Shown here in pieces: positions 21,950 through 31,179 of a stretch of DNA of 41,279 nucleotides. Numbering within the stretch: the first letter of the stretch is position 1; every line of letters begins with the position of its first letter. Both the position numbers and the translations under genes were made by a program. Below the pieces are notes generated by a model. The model worked only from the letters and a program-made list of their open reading frames with translations, had not been told where the DNA came from and did no database searches. The stretch spans positions 1-41,279 of the forward strand of contig CANSFI010000015.1 in assembly GCA_947646095.1 (NCBI GenBank), written 5' to 3'. The DNA comes from an uncultured Mycoplasmatota bacterium. Lineage in GTDB: Bacteria; Bacillota_I; Bacilli_A; RF39; UBA660.

Positions 21950-22010
21950 TTATAAGAAATACATTTATTTATAATTTCTTATTATCTTATCGCAGTAGGG
22001 AAGTGATTAA

Positions 22011-23288
22011 ATGCCACAAATATATAATGATAAAGATGTATACACTGCAGCTATGGAAAGATTTGAATTTGTTTTTAATAATTTTGACAATTATTACTTT
22101 TCAGTAAGTGGTGGAAAAGATAGTAGTATTATGCTTCAATTAGCCGCTAAAAAAGCTCGTGAAATGCATAAAAAAATAAGTGTTCTTTATGTAGATTTTG
22201 AAGCCCAATATAAAGCCACTATCAATCATATATATGAACTTATTGATGAAATACGAGATGTATTAGACTGTTGGTATTGGATTGCTATGCCACTTGCTTT
22301 AAGAAATGCTGTATCAATTATTCAACCAAAATGGATTTGTTGGAATAGTAAAGAAAAAAATAAATGGGTAAGAGAAATGCCTGATAATAATTGGGTAATA
22401 AATGAAGAAAATTATCCAAAAGAATGGACTTGGTTTCATAAAGGAATGGAATTTGAAGATTTTATTTTATATTTTGCGGAATGGTTTAACAGGCAAAAAG
22501 GTGGTATTACAGCTTGTTTAGTAGGAATTAGAACAGCTGAAAGCTTAAACCGTTTTAGAACTATTACTAATACAAAAAAAGAAAGATTTTTAGATAAAAG
22601 TTGGACTACTAGATTTCATATTAAAAATCATCCTATAGATGTTTACAATATTTTTCCTTTGTATGATTGGAAAACAGAAGATGATTGGACAGCTGTATTT
22701 AAATTTAATTTGAAATATAATGATATTTATGAACAAATGTATAAAAATGGTCTATCAATTCATGAACAAAGATTGTGTCAGCCTTATGGTGATGATCAAA
22801 AAAATGGATTAAATCAATTTAAAGCATTAGAATATGATACCTGGGAAAAAGTTTTAAATAGAGTACATGGGGTTAATTTTGGTAATATTTACTGTAGAAC
22901 TAGTGTTTTAGGATTTATGAAAACCGAAAAGCCAGATAGTATGACTTGGCAACAATATACAGTATTCTTACTTGAAAGTATAGGTTTATATGTGCCAGAA
23001 CTTAGAGATCACTATTATGGGAAAATAAAAGCTTTTTTAAGGTGGCATGAAAAAAAATTTGGTATCAAAGCAAATCAAATTAAAGATGAAGAAGATAAAA
23101 GACTTGAAAATTTAAGAAGGGTTGCTAGTTGGAGAAGAATAGCTAGAGCTATTGAAAGAAATGATTTTTGGATGAAGAGACTTAGTTTTTCTCAAAGTAA
23201 AAAAGATGCTAAAAGACTTGTAGAATTACAAAAAAAATATAAAAATTTAGTTGATAAAAATGATAGTCATTTTAAAGGAATAGAATAG
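22011..23288 (+). CDS. ibrA: PAPS-reductase-like / DUF3440 protein, IbrA-like
   Basis: SVSGGKDSSIMLQLA (PP-loop SGGKDS), VGIRTAESLNRFR, YDWKTEDDWTAV typical of the IbrA/DUF3440 family. Confidence 0.85.
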   Translation: MPQIYNDKDVYTAAMERFEFVFNNFDNYYFSVSGGKDSSIMLQLAAKKAREMHKKISVLYVDFEAQYKATINHIYELIDEIRDVLDCWYWIAMPLALRNAVSIIQPKWICWNSKEKNKWVREMPDNNWVINEENYPKEWTWFHKGMEFEDFILYFAEWFNRQKGGITACLVGIRTAESLNRFRTITNTKKERFLDKSWTTRFHIKNHPIDVYNIFPLYDWKTEDDWTAVFKFNLKYNDIYEQMYKNGLSIHEQRLCQPYGDDQKNGLNQFKALEYDTWEKVLNRVHGVNFGNIYCRTSVLGFMKTEKPDSMTWQQYTVFLLESIGLYVPELRDHYYGKIKAFLRWHEKKFGIKANQIKDEEDKRLENLRRVASWRRIARAIERNDFWMKRLSFSQSKKDAKRLVELQKKYKNLVDKNDSHFKGIE

Positions 23289-23298
23289 GAAGTTTGTT

Positions 23299-23751
23299 AT
23301 GAAAAGTATTAAAGAATATGATATAAAAAATGAATATAATATTAAAGTATTTATGGGAAATTACAATAAAAGGGAATTCTATAGTTGGATGGGTGAATTT
23401 TTTGCTGATCGTAAATATAGAAAAAAAATGCCATATCTTATTAATGATGTTGATAAAATATGGTATGTAATATATGAAAGAAGAGATAAAATTGTTGGAT
23501 TTTTTGGAATTAAAATTTGCTTAGATAATACTTTAATATCAGATATATATATAGATGAAAATTATAATAGAATGAGTATTTTTGAATATATGGCTAAATA
23601 TTTAGTAGAACTTTATCAAGAAGAAACAATTAAAGTTCTAACTAAAATGCCAAATGAACAAATTATTTGGTCGAATTTAAGTTTTACAATTATTGGAAAT
23701 AGGGGAAATTATGCTATTATGACCAGAAAGGTAAAAAATGAAAAAAATTGA
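23299..23751 (+). CDS. GNAT-like N-acetyltransferase (tentative)
   Basis: 150 aa, small alpha/beta pattern; located between ibrA-like and ibrB-like genes. Confidence 0.45.
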   Translation: MKSIKEYDIKNEYNIKVFMGNYNKREFYSWMGEFFADRKYRKKMPYLINDVDKIWYVIYERRDKIVGFFGIKICLDNTLISDIYIDENYNRMSIFEYMAKYLVELYQEETIKVLTKMPNEQIIWSNLSFTIIGNRGNYAIMTRKVKNEKN

Positions 23752-24277
23752 TTTTCCTGTTTTAAATGTTCAAATGATTTCCACTTCAAAAGTAATAGCG
23801 AATGATTATAATCCTAATAAAGTAGCATATCCTGAAATGAAACTTTTAAAACATTCAATTGAACAAGATGGATATACTCAACCCATTGTTACTTATTATG
23901 ATAAAAAGAAGGATATATACGTTATTGTAGATGGCTTTCATAGATATAGATGTGCTAAAGAATATTTTCATCTAGAAGAAATACCAGTTGTAGTAATAAA
24001 AAAAGATATAAAGAATAGAATGGCTTCTACTATTAGACATAATAGGGCTAGAGGAACTCATCAAATAAAGGATATGAGTATTATAGTTAAAGACTTAGCA
24101 GAATTTGGCTGGAGTGATGAAAAAATATGTAATGAACTAGGTATGGAATTGGATGAAGTAATAAGATTAAAACAAGTAACAGGCCTTAAAGAAGCTTTTC
24201 AAAATCATGAATTTAGTAAATCATGGGATGAATTTGAAAAAAGATATTATTCTGACCAAATAAAAAATAATGATTAG
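23738..24277 (+). CDS. ibrB: ParB/Srx-like nuclease-domain protein, IbrB-like
   Basis: ANDYNPNKVAYPEMKLLKHSIEQDGYTQPIVTYY..VIVDGFHRYRCAKE, TIRHNRARGTHQI; overlaps upstream stop by 14 nt. Confidence 0.88.
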   Translation: MKKIDFPVLNVQMISTSKVIANDYNPNKVAYPEMKLLKHSIEQDGYTQPIVTYYDKKKDIYVIVDGFHRYRCAKEYFHLEEIPVVVIKKDIKNRMASTIRHNRARGTHQIKDMSIIVKDLAEFGWSDEKICNELGMELDEVIRLKQVTGLKEAFQNHEFSKSWDEFEKRYYSDQIKNND

Positions 24278-24625
24278 TAATTTTTTCTTATATTGTTGGT
24301 TTAAATAAGTAATGGAATAGTTATATGTGATTTCATCATAAAAACCATTGATATTTACATAAATATATCAAAAAATTATATTTATTAGATAATATTTAAA
24401 CAATAATTAAATAGTTTTAAAAATTTAAATAGAGTAGTTATAGTTTTAATATATTCTAAAATAACAATTTAAAAATATTAGTGATTATTTAATTAATAAA
24501 ATAATAATATTAAATATAAGTGTAATATTTCTTTTAGTTTGGGATATATTAATTAATATATCATAATATTATTGTTTAAATATAATTATAAAATTAATAT
24601 AAAATTAGAAATTAAGTAAAAAGTA

Positions 24626-24654
24626 TTGACATTTTATTTAATTTCTAGTAATAT
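24626..24654 (+). promoter_or_regulatory. promoter of tRNA-Gly
   Basis: TTGACA - 17 bp - TAATAT. Confidence 0.7.
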
Positions 24655-24671
24655 TAATATTGCCTACAGAT

Positions 24672-24745
24672 GCGGGTGTAGTTCAATGGTAGAACTCCAG
24701 CCTTCCAAGCTGATAACGTGGGTCCGATTCCCATCACCCGCTCCA
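24672..24745 (+). tRNA. tRNA-Gly (TCC)
   Basis: GCGGGTGTAGTTCAATGGTAGAACTCCAGCCTTCCAAGCTGATAACGTGGGTCCGATTCCCATCACCCGCTCCA. Confidence 0.95.
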
Positions 24746-24837
24746 TTTTGTTTATAACACTAAAAAAACAATAGTGTTATGATATATATAGACTTTATTT
24801 ATAAAATATTAAATGCGGTGGTTATGCTTTCAACATT

Positions 24838-25068
24838 TTAAAATAATAGTCTTATAAAATTAAGGGTTCTAGTAACTCTTTTTTCTTGTTTTAAATCACT
24901 GTGAACATAAATATCTATAGTAGTACTAGTTTTAGAATGTCCTAATCGTGAAGAAACAACTTTCAAGGGTACTTTTTTGTTAATTAATAATGTAGCATGA
25001 CTGTGTCTAAAATCTTGACATAAATCCAAACATAGATGATTTAGAAAGATAAGAAGATTATACGCCAA
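24838..25068 (-). pseudogene. tyrosine recombinase (integrase) C-terminal remnant
   Basis: DFRHSHATLLINKKVPLKVVSSRLGHSKTSTTIDIYVHSD; no N-terminal part present. Confidence 0.85.
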
Positions 25069-25161
25069 TTTTCTTTTTTTACTTTATAGATAGTGATTAT
25101 GTTTGTAATTTATGATAAAATATATTTGAAAGACAAATTACTATTTGTCGAGGAGATCAAT

Positions 25162-25416
25162 ATGAAAAAAGAGAAAAAAGAAAAGATGAGTTTTATAGGA
25201 TTTCTAACTGCTTCAATAATATATTTTATTGGATCAATATTGAATTTCATAGATAAGAATACTGGAACAGGAACAATGTTCCTATGTTTAGGTTTTTCAT
25301 TCCTATGTTTAGCAACTACTCATTTAGATAAAAAAGAAGATAAAAATAATAAAGATAAACAATTATCAAAAAATCACAATTTGAAAGGAAGTGGTAAATA
25401 TGGCAAGATGGTGTAA
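25162..25416 (+). CDS. small membrane protein (start revised from 25093)
   Basis: RBS GAGGAG, two predicted TM segments, charged tail. Confidence 0.55.
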   Translation: MKKEKKEKMSFIGFLTASIIYFIGSILNFIDKNTGTGTMFLCLGFSFLCLATTHLDKKEDKNNKDKQLSKNHNLKGSGKYGKMV

Positions 25417-25495
25417 AGAACATAAGAAAACAATAGGATGGATGATAATTTTAATAGGTATAGTTGTTGCCTGTGCAATAAACTTATTATGGTAA
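25400..25495 (+). CDS. 31-aa small membrane protein MARWCKEHKKTIGWMIILIGIVVACAINLLW (not in ORF track)
   Basis: ATG overlapping end of upstream ORF, GGAAGTGG RBS, single TM helix. Confidence 0.4.
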   Translation: MARWCKEHKKTIGWMIILIGIVVACAINLLW

Positions 25496-25741
25496 ATTAC
25501 AAGTATACTTTAAGATGTAAATAATTTAATATTTATATCTTATTTTTTATATTAAATTATTTACCAAGAGTTTAAGTGAAAACGGCAAATTACAGAGATC
25601 ATAGAATCTAGCAAATTGACAGTTCAACTTTTATTTCTATTATTAATTTAGTTTAAGATAGTGAGGTCAAAAGAATCTATATAACAAGCTTGATGAAATA
25701 ATGGTGGAAACATAAGACTTAAATTCAGAAAGGAGTAAATA

Positions 25742-26725
25742 ATGAAGTCAGTATTAGGTGTAGATGTTGCAAAGTGTAAAAGTATGATAACGCTATCTAC
25801 AGAGTATGGAGAAGTATTAATTGAACCTAAAGAAATTAAACATAATTTAAAAGATTTTGATGATTTTAAATTAGAAGATTTAACAATATTTATGGAATCG
25901 ACAGGAATCTATCATTTGCCAGTAGAAAGATATTTTAAAGAAAATGGTTTAAATGTTAGTTGTAAGAATAGATATAAGTGATTGATAAATATCTGTTTCC
26001 CAGAGTTTGAAGAAATATTTAAAGGTAGTAGAATTTATGAAGAAACAGCTTTAAACTTTATAAAAACATTTCATCATGATTATATTGTTAAAGAAAAAAG
26101 AATTGATACTTTATATAACAACTTATATAAAACAAACTCTAGATATGATTATTATTACAAAAGACTTGCAAATAAAATTAAAGAGATTTCCCTTAATTCT
26201 TATCCAGGAGTAGATAAAGATCATTCAGATGTTAAAAACTTATCAGATATGGCAGGTATCTTACAAGAAAATATTAAAACAATAAATGAGTTAAAAGATA
26301 AAATGATTGAAACAGCAAAACAATCTCCATATTTTGATATTATTAATTTATTTTATGGTGTTGGAGAAGTATTAACGACTGAGCTACTAGGAGAACTTGG
26401 GGATATTACAAGCTTTGATAATCATAAGCAACTAATTGCTTTTTGTGGTTTAGATCCAACAATAATACAATCAGGAAAAAGTATTAATGTTCATGGAACA
26501 ATCTCAAAACGAGGAAATAAATATGCAAGCTGGATTTTATTTAATATAAGTCAAATGGTAGTTAAGTTAGGACACCAATGTCCAAATCATCCAGTATATA
26601 ATTATTATTTAACAAAAAAAGCAGAAGGCAAACATTACGATGAAATCCTAACTGCATGTTCTATAAAAATATTAAGAATGTTATATACAATGTGCAAAAA
26701 TAATACAACATTTAAAATAAATTAA
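25742..26725 (+). pseudogene. IS110-family transposase, degenerate (in-frame TGA at 25979 and missing central segment)
   Basis: MKSVLGVDVAKCKSMI...FMESTGIYHLPVERYFKENGLNV (DEDD start) joined to CKNRYK*LINICFPEFEEIF...GVGEVLTTELLGELGDITSFDNHKQLIAFCGLDP...SKRGNKYASWILF (Transposase_20). Confidence 0.88.
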
Positions 26726-27142
26726 CAAATTTATTTTATCATATATATCACTATAATACACGAAAAATAAAAAAATGCCGATTTTCGTGATTTTAGTCAT
26801 GGTATAATATTTTTATAAATTTAGTATTGACAAAACTTAGATAGTCAATTTGTAGAACAAATCATAAAAATTGTATTGCTTAAAAAATAATAAATTGGAA
26901 AATAGTTATAGAAATTAGTTATTTACTAGTTTTACTTTAGGAGTTTCAAATAACATTTATTATCGCTCCATATTTATATTTAGTCGAACTTTTTAATTCG
27001 ATTTTTCAATGTTTATATTTATTGTGAATTAAAAGATGAATAATAAAATTTAAAATATTGCTGATGTTTTTATATAAATTTATAATCATATTTAAAATTC
27101 TTAAGCATATATTTTAATGTAGAAAGAGGAGGAATAATATAT

Positions 27143-27403
27143 ATGGAAACACTTAAAGTTGGAGCTAAATCAAATCCAAATTCAGTTGCAGGAGCACTTG
27201 CTAATGTATTTAGAGAAAAAGGATCAGTAGAAATACAAGCAATAGGAGCTGGTGCTTTAAATCAAGCAATTAAATCAATCGCAATTGCTAGAGGTTTTGT
27301 AGCCCCTAGTGGTAAAAACTTAGTTTGTATTCCAGCCTTCACAGATATAGTAATTGAAGGGGAAGAAAGAACAGCGATAAAACTTATAGTCGAAGCAAGA
27401 TAG
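27143..27403 (+). CDS. spoVS: stage V sporulation protein S
   Basis: METLKVGAKSNPNSVAGALANVFREKGSVEIQAIGAGALNQAIKSIAIARG. Confidence 0.95.
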   Translation: METLKVGAKSNPNSVAGALANVFREKGSVEIQAIGAGALNQAIKSIAIARGFVAPSGKNLVCIPAFTDIVIEGEERTAIKLIVEAR

Positions 27404-27454
27404 TCTTGCTTTTTTAGTTTTCTAATATTATAATATAATCTAAAAGGTGATATT

Positions 27455-27877
27455 ATGGATTCAAATTTAAAAAGAAGCATTATTTTAGATAATTATCAAA
27501 ATCCTAAAAATAGAGGATTAATTGAAGATGATAGTTATATAAAAGTTAATACCAATAATGAAAGTTGTATTGATGAAATAGATCTTATGGTTAAAATTAA
27601 AGACAATATAATAGAAGATATTAGGTTTGATGGAGAAGCCTGTGCTATATGTACTAGTTCTACATCGATTATGATAAATACTTTAATAGGTAAAAGTGTG
27701 GAAGAAGCTAGAATAATTTACTCGAATTTTGATAAAATGATAAATGAGCAAGAATATAATGAAGATATCTTAGAAGAAGCAATAGTTTATAATGATGTAT
27801 ATAGACAACCAAATAGAAAAAAATGTGCACTACTTCCTTGGTGGGGTATTGATAAAATAATAAATAAAATAAAATGA
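27455..27877 (+). CDS. sufU: SufU-type Fe-S scaffold/sulfur transfer protein
   Basis: ILDNYQNPKNRG...FDGEACAICTSSTSIM...NRKKCALLPW. Confidence 0.92.
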   Translation: MDSNLKRSIILDNYQNPKNRGLIEDDSYIKVNTNNESCIDEIDLMVKIKDNIIEDIRFDGEACAICTSSTSIMINTLIGKSVEEARIIYSNFDKMINEQEYNEDILEEAIVYNDVYRQPNRKKCALLPWWGIDKIINKIK

Positions 27878-27933
27878 TAGAAAATCTCTATCTTTTATTT
27901 TTTTTTTAATATATAATATATATGGTGATATTT

Positions 27934-29247
27934 ATGAAAAGTAGAAAACAATTAGATAAAGAAACAATAAAAAAAATATCTGCTTTAAAACAGGAGCCTG
28001 AATGGATGTTAGAGTTTAGATTAAATGCTTTAGAAAAATTTGATGAACTTTATAACCCAACATTTGGTCCAGAAATAAAGATAGACTTTTCTGATATCAA
28101 TTACTATAAAAAAGTAACAGACGAAATAGAAAATGATTGGAGTAAATTACCTAAAAATATTAAAGACACATTTGATAAAATAGGACTTCCTGAAGCTGAA
28201 AAAAAATATTTATCTGGAGTACATGCCCAATATGAAAGTGAATCAGTTTATCATAATATGATAAAAGAATTAAATGATAAAAATATTATTTTTTGTGATA
28301 CAGATACAGCTTTAAAAAAATATCCTGATTTATTTAAAGAATACTTTAATAATTTAGTTAAATATGATGAAAATAAATATACAGCTTTAAATGGAGCTGT
28401 TTGGAGCGGAGGGACATTTATTTATATACCTCCTCATACAAAACTTGATCGTCCATTACAAAGTTATTTCAGAATCAATAGTAAAAATATGGGACAATTT
28501 GAAAGAACCATTATAATTGTAGATGAAGAAAGTGATGTTCATTACATGGAAGGTTGTACAGCCCCAACATATACAAGTGATTCACTTCATGCAGCTGTAG
28601 TTGAAATATATGTAAAAAAAGGCGCTAAATGTAGATATACAACGATTCAAAATTGGTCTAATGATGTTTATAATTTAGTCACTAAAAGAGCTATAGTAGA
28701 AGAGAATGGCCTAATGGAATGGATTGATGGAAATATAGGTTCTAAAGTTAATATGAAATATCCAAGTTGTATTTTAAATGGTAAAAATGCTAAAGGAAAT
28801 TGTATTTCTATTGCTGTTGCAACCACCAACCAATTTCAAGATACAGGCGCTAAAATGATTCATTTAGCTTCTAATACTAAAAGTAGTATCATCAGTAAAT
28901 CAATCGCTTTAAAAGGTGGAACTGCTAATTACAGAGGAACTGTAAATATATCTAGAAAAGCAAAGAATTCTTATAGTTATGTAAAGTGCGATACAATAAT
29001 TATAGATGATGAATCTAAAAGTGACACTATTCCTAGAAACATAATTGATAATAGTACATCTTTTATTGAACATGAGGCAACCGTTTCTAAAATAGATGAA
29101 GATAAACTATTTTATTTAATGAGTAGAGGGTTAACTGAGGATAAAGCAAGAGAACTTTTAATGATGGGGTTTATTGATCGCTTTAGAGAAGAATTACCAA
29201 TGGAATATGCAGTTGAACTTAATGCATTACTTAAAAACTATTTTTAA
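27934..29247 (+). CDS. sufB: SufB Fe-S assembly protein
   Basis: VWSGGTFIYIPPHTKLDRPLQSYFRINSKNMGQFERTIIIVDEESDVHYMEGCTAP. Confidence 0.96.
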   Translation: MKSRKQLDKETIKKISALKQEPEWMLEFRLNALEKFDELYNPTFGPEIKIDFSDINYYKKVTDEIENDWSKLPKNIKDTFDKIGLPEAEKKYLSGVHAQYESESVYHNMIKELNDKNIIFCDTDTALKKYPDLFKEYFNNLVKYDENKYTALNGAVWSGGTFIYIPPHTKLDRPLQSYFRINSKNMGQFERTIIIVDEESDVHYMEGCTAPTYTSDSLHAAVVEIYVKKGAKCRYTTIQNWSNDVYNLVTKRAIVEENGLMEWIDGNIGSKVNMKYPSCILNGKNAKGNCISIAVATTNQFQDTGAKMIHLASNTKSSIISKSIALKGGTANYRGTVNISRKAKNSYSYVKCDTIIIDDESKSDTIPRNIIDNSTSFIEHEATVSKIDEDKLFYLMSRGLTEDKARELLMMGFIDRFREELPMEYAVELNALLKNYF

Positions 29248-29258
29248 AGGAGGAAATT

Positions 29259-29564
29259 ATGAAAAAAATAAGTATTATTTTATTTATAGGGGCTTTATTT
29301 TTAACAGGTTGTAGAAACAAAGAAGAAGAATATAAAGAAATTTTAGAAAGTTATGCTAAAACCTATTATGAAGATTATATGATAGGAGTAGAAAACCAAC
29401 AACAGGTGGAAATTACAATTGAAATGTTAAAGAATGCTAATGAAAATGGAGCTAGATATGATTTATCTAAACTAAAAAAATGTAAAGATTCCACTACAGT
29501 TGTAGTAGATTTAAATGAAAAAAAAGAAATTGTTAAGTATAACTATGATTTAAAATGTGATTAA
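29259..29564 (+). CDS. small lipoprotein
   Basis: MKKISIILFIGALFLTGC lipobox. Confidence 0.7.
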   Translation: MKKISIILFIGALFLTGCRNKEEEYKEILESYAKTYYEDYMIGVENQQQVEITIEMLKNANENGARYDLSKLKKCKDSTTVVVDLNEKKEIVKYNYDLKCD

Positions 29565-29741
29565 TTCACATTTTTTTAAATTTTAATCTTTCTTTTTAAA
29601 TATAATTTATTTTATATATAAAATATAAAATGTTCTAATCACATTTAACAAATGTCAATCCTTTTTATTACCAATTATTAAAATCTGTCATTTGAAATTA
29701 TTCTTCATATTGTGTATTCTTGATGTGAAAGGAGAAATTAT

Positions 29742-30077
29742 ATGTTAAATAATACTGTTATAGTAGGGAGAATTGTAAGAGATCCTGAATTAAAAGAAAC
29801 TGAAACTGGTAAAAAAGTTACTAATATAACATTAGCTGTACCAAGAAGTTATAAAAATACAGAAGGAGAATATGAAACAGATTTTATTCCATGTGTATTA
29901 TGGTCAGGTATAGCTGAAAATACAGTTACTTATTGTAAAACTGGTGATTTAGTTGGTGTTAAGGGAAGAATTCAAAGTAGAACATACGAAACAGAAGAAA
30001 CTAAACATTCTATAGTTGAATTAGTAGCAGAAAAAGTGACCTTTTTATCTAGTAATAAAAACAAAGAAACAGATTAA
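29742..30077 (+). CDS. ssb: single-stranded DNA-binding protein
   Basis: MLNNTVIVGRIVRDPELKETETGKKVTNITLAVPRSYKN; OB fold; short, without acidic tail. Confidence 0.9.
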   Translation: MLNNTVIVGRIVRDPELKETETGKKVTNITLAVPRSYKNTEGEYETDFIPCVLWSGIAENTVTYCKTGDLVGVKGRIQSRTYETEETKHSIVELVAEKVTFLSSNKNKETD

Positions 30078-30391
30078 GTTCTGCTTTTTTAGTTGATTTA
30101 TATGAAATCTGATATTTATTTTTTTAGTTTTTTATTACTAGAATTTATAAATAATGAAACAATAGAACTTATTAATCAAAGCAATAGTTATATGGTAAGA
30201 ATAAAGAAAAAAAGCTTTAAAAGAAATCAATAAAATAAATAAAAATTAGATTAAAAATATATAGAACAAATAAATTTTATACTATATGAATATCAAAGTC
30301 TTTTAAATAAATATATAGAAAATAATAATGAAGAAATTATAGAAGTTACTTTTGAAATTATTATATAAAAATATCTATAAAAGCATATTAA

Positions 30392-30417
30392 AACAAGGTT
30401 TAGTTTCCTTGTTTTTT
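30392..30417. terminator. intrinsic terminator, overlapping end of the 30400-30606 ORF
   Basis: AACAAGG-TTTAGTTT-CCTTGTT-TTTTT. Confidence 0.7.
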
Positions 30418-30606
30418 TGTGTCTTCATAAAAAAGATTATCAGGAGTTGTTTTAAACATTTTAGATATTTCAATGGCTCGTTCATATGATAGTCTTCTTT
30501 TATTATTTTCAATCTGCCAATAGAAAGTTTTGCTTATACCTAACAAATCAGCCATATCTTTATAGCTTAAGTTAGACTTTATACGATAATCTTTTAGTGT
30601 TTTCAT
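30400..30606 (-). CDS. XRE-family HTH regulator
   Basis: LKDYRIKSNLSYKDMADLLGISKTFYWQIENNKRRLSYERAIEISKMFK. Confidence 0.85.
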   Translation of the reverse strand: MKTLKDYRIKSNLSYKDMADLLGISKTFYWQIENNKRRLSYERAIEISKMFKTTPDNLFYEDTKKQGN

Positions 30607-30742
30607 AAATCACCTTCCATAATCAATTATACGTTAATCTAAAGTTAATTTCAATGATAAATTTACTAAAAATTAATTTTATTCCTTTTTATATTATTTA
30701 CTGATATAATTTAATTAACAAATAGATAACGGAGGGATTAAA

Positions 30743-31015
30743 TTGTTAATAGGTGAAAGAATTAAACAAGAAAGAATAAACAGGGGTTTAACACAAGAAG
30801 AATTAGGTAAATCACTTGGTGTATCTAAAGTATCTATTTGTGGGTATGAGACAGGTACTAGAACACCTACCGTTGATACATTTTTAAAACTTATTGAAAT
30901 ATTAGACTTAAAACCACAATATGCTTTAGGTTTGGATATGAATGTAGTAGCAGAAAAAGAAGAAGACTATCATATTGTTATGGCCAAAGAAGATATGATA
31001 ATTATTAATGAATAA
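30743..31015 (+). CDS. XRE-family HTH regulator (possibly C-terminally truncated)
   Basis: IKQERINRGLTQEELGKSLGVSKVSICGYETGTRTPTVDTFLKLIEILDL. Confidence 0.85.
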   Translation: MLIGERIKQERINRGLTQEELGKSLGVSKVSICGYETGTRTPTVDTFLKLIEILDLKPQYALGLDMNVVAEKEEDYHIVMAKEDMIIINE

Positions 31016-31179
31016 AAAAAACATAGAGAACTTTATAATAAACTTTGTAGTGATCCTAAGAGAACAATAGAATTGATTAGTAGAAAAGTAAAATAATTTA
31101 AGAACTAAAATTAATTTAAAATTAGTTCTTTTTTTCTAAAATAATCTAAAAATATGATACAATTATAATAGGTGATGAT

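Noticed and set aside
25742-26725. Alternative genetic code (TGA=Trp), suggested by TGA in the IS110 frame and by TGA in a fragment near 38717
   Set aside because: Trp is encoded by TGG throughout intact genes, and TGA serves as a plausible stop (MobV relaxase, the GNAT-like gene before ibrB, sufU, 851-aa ORF). The IS110 TGA coincides with other decay.
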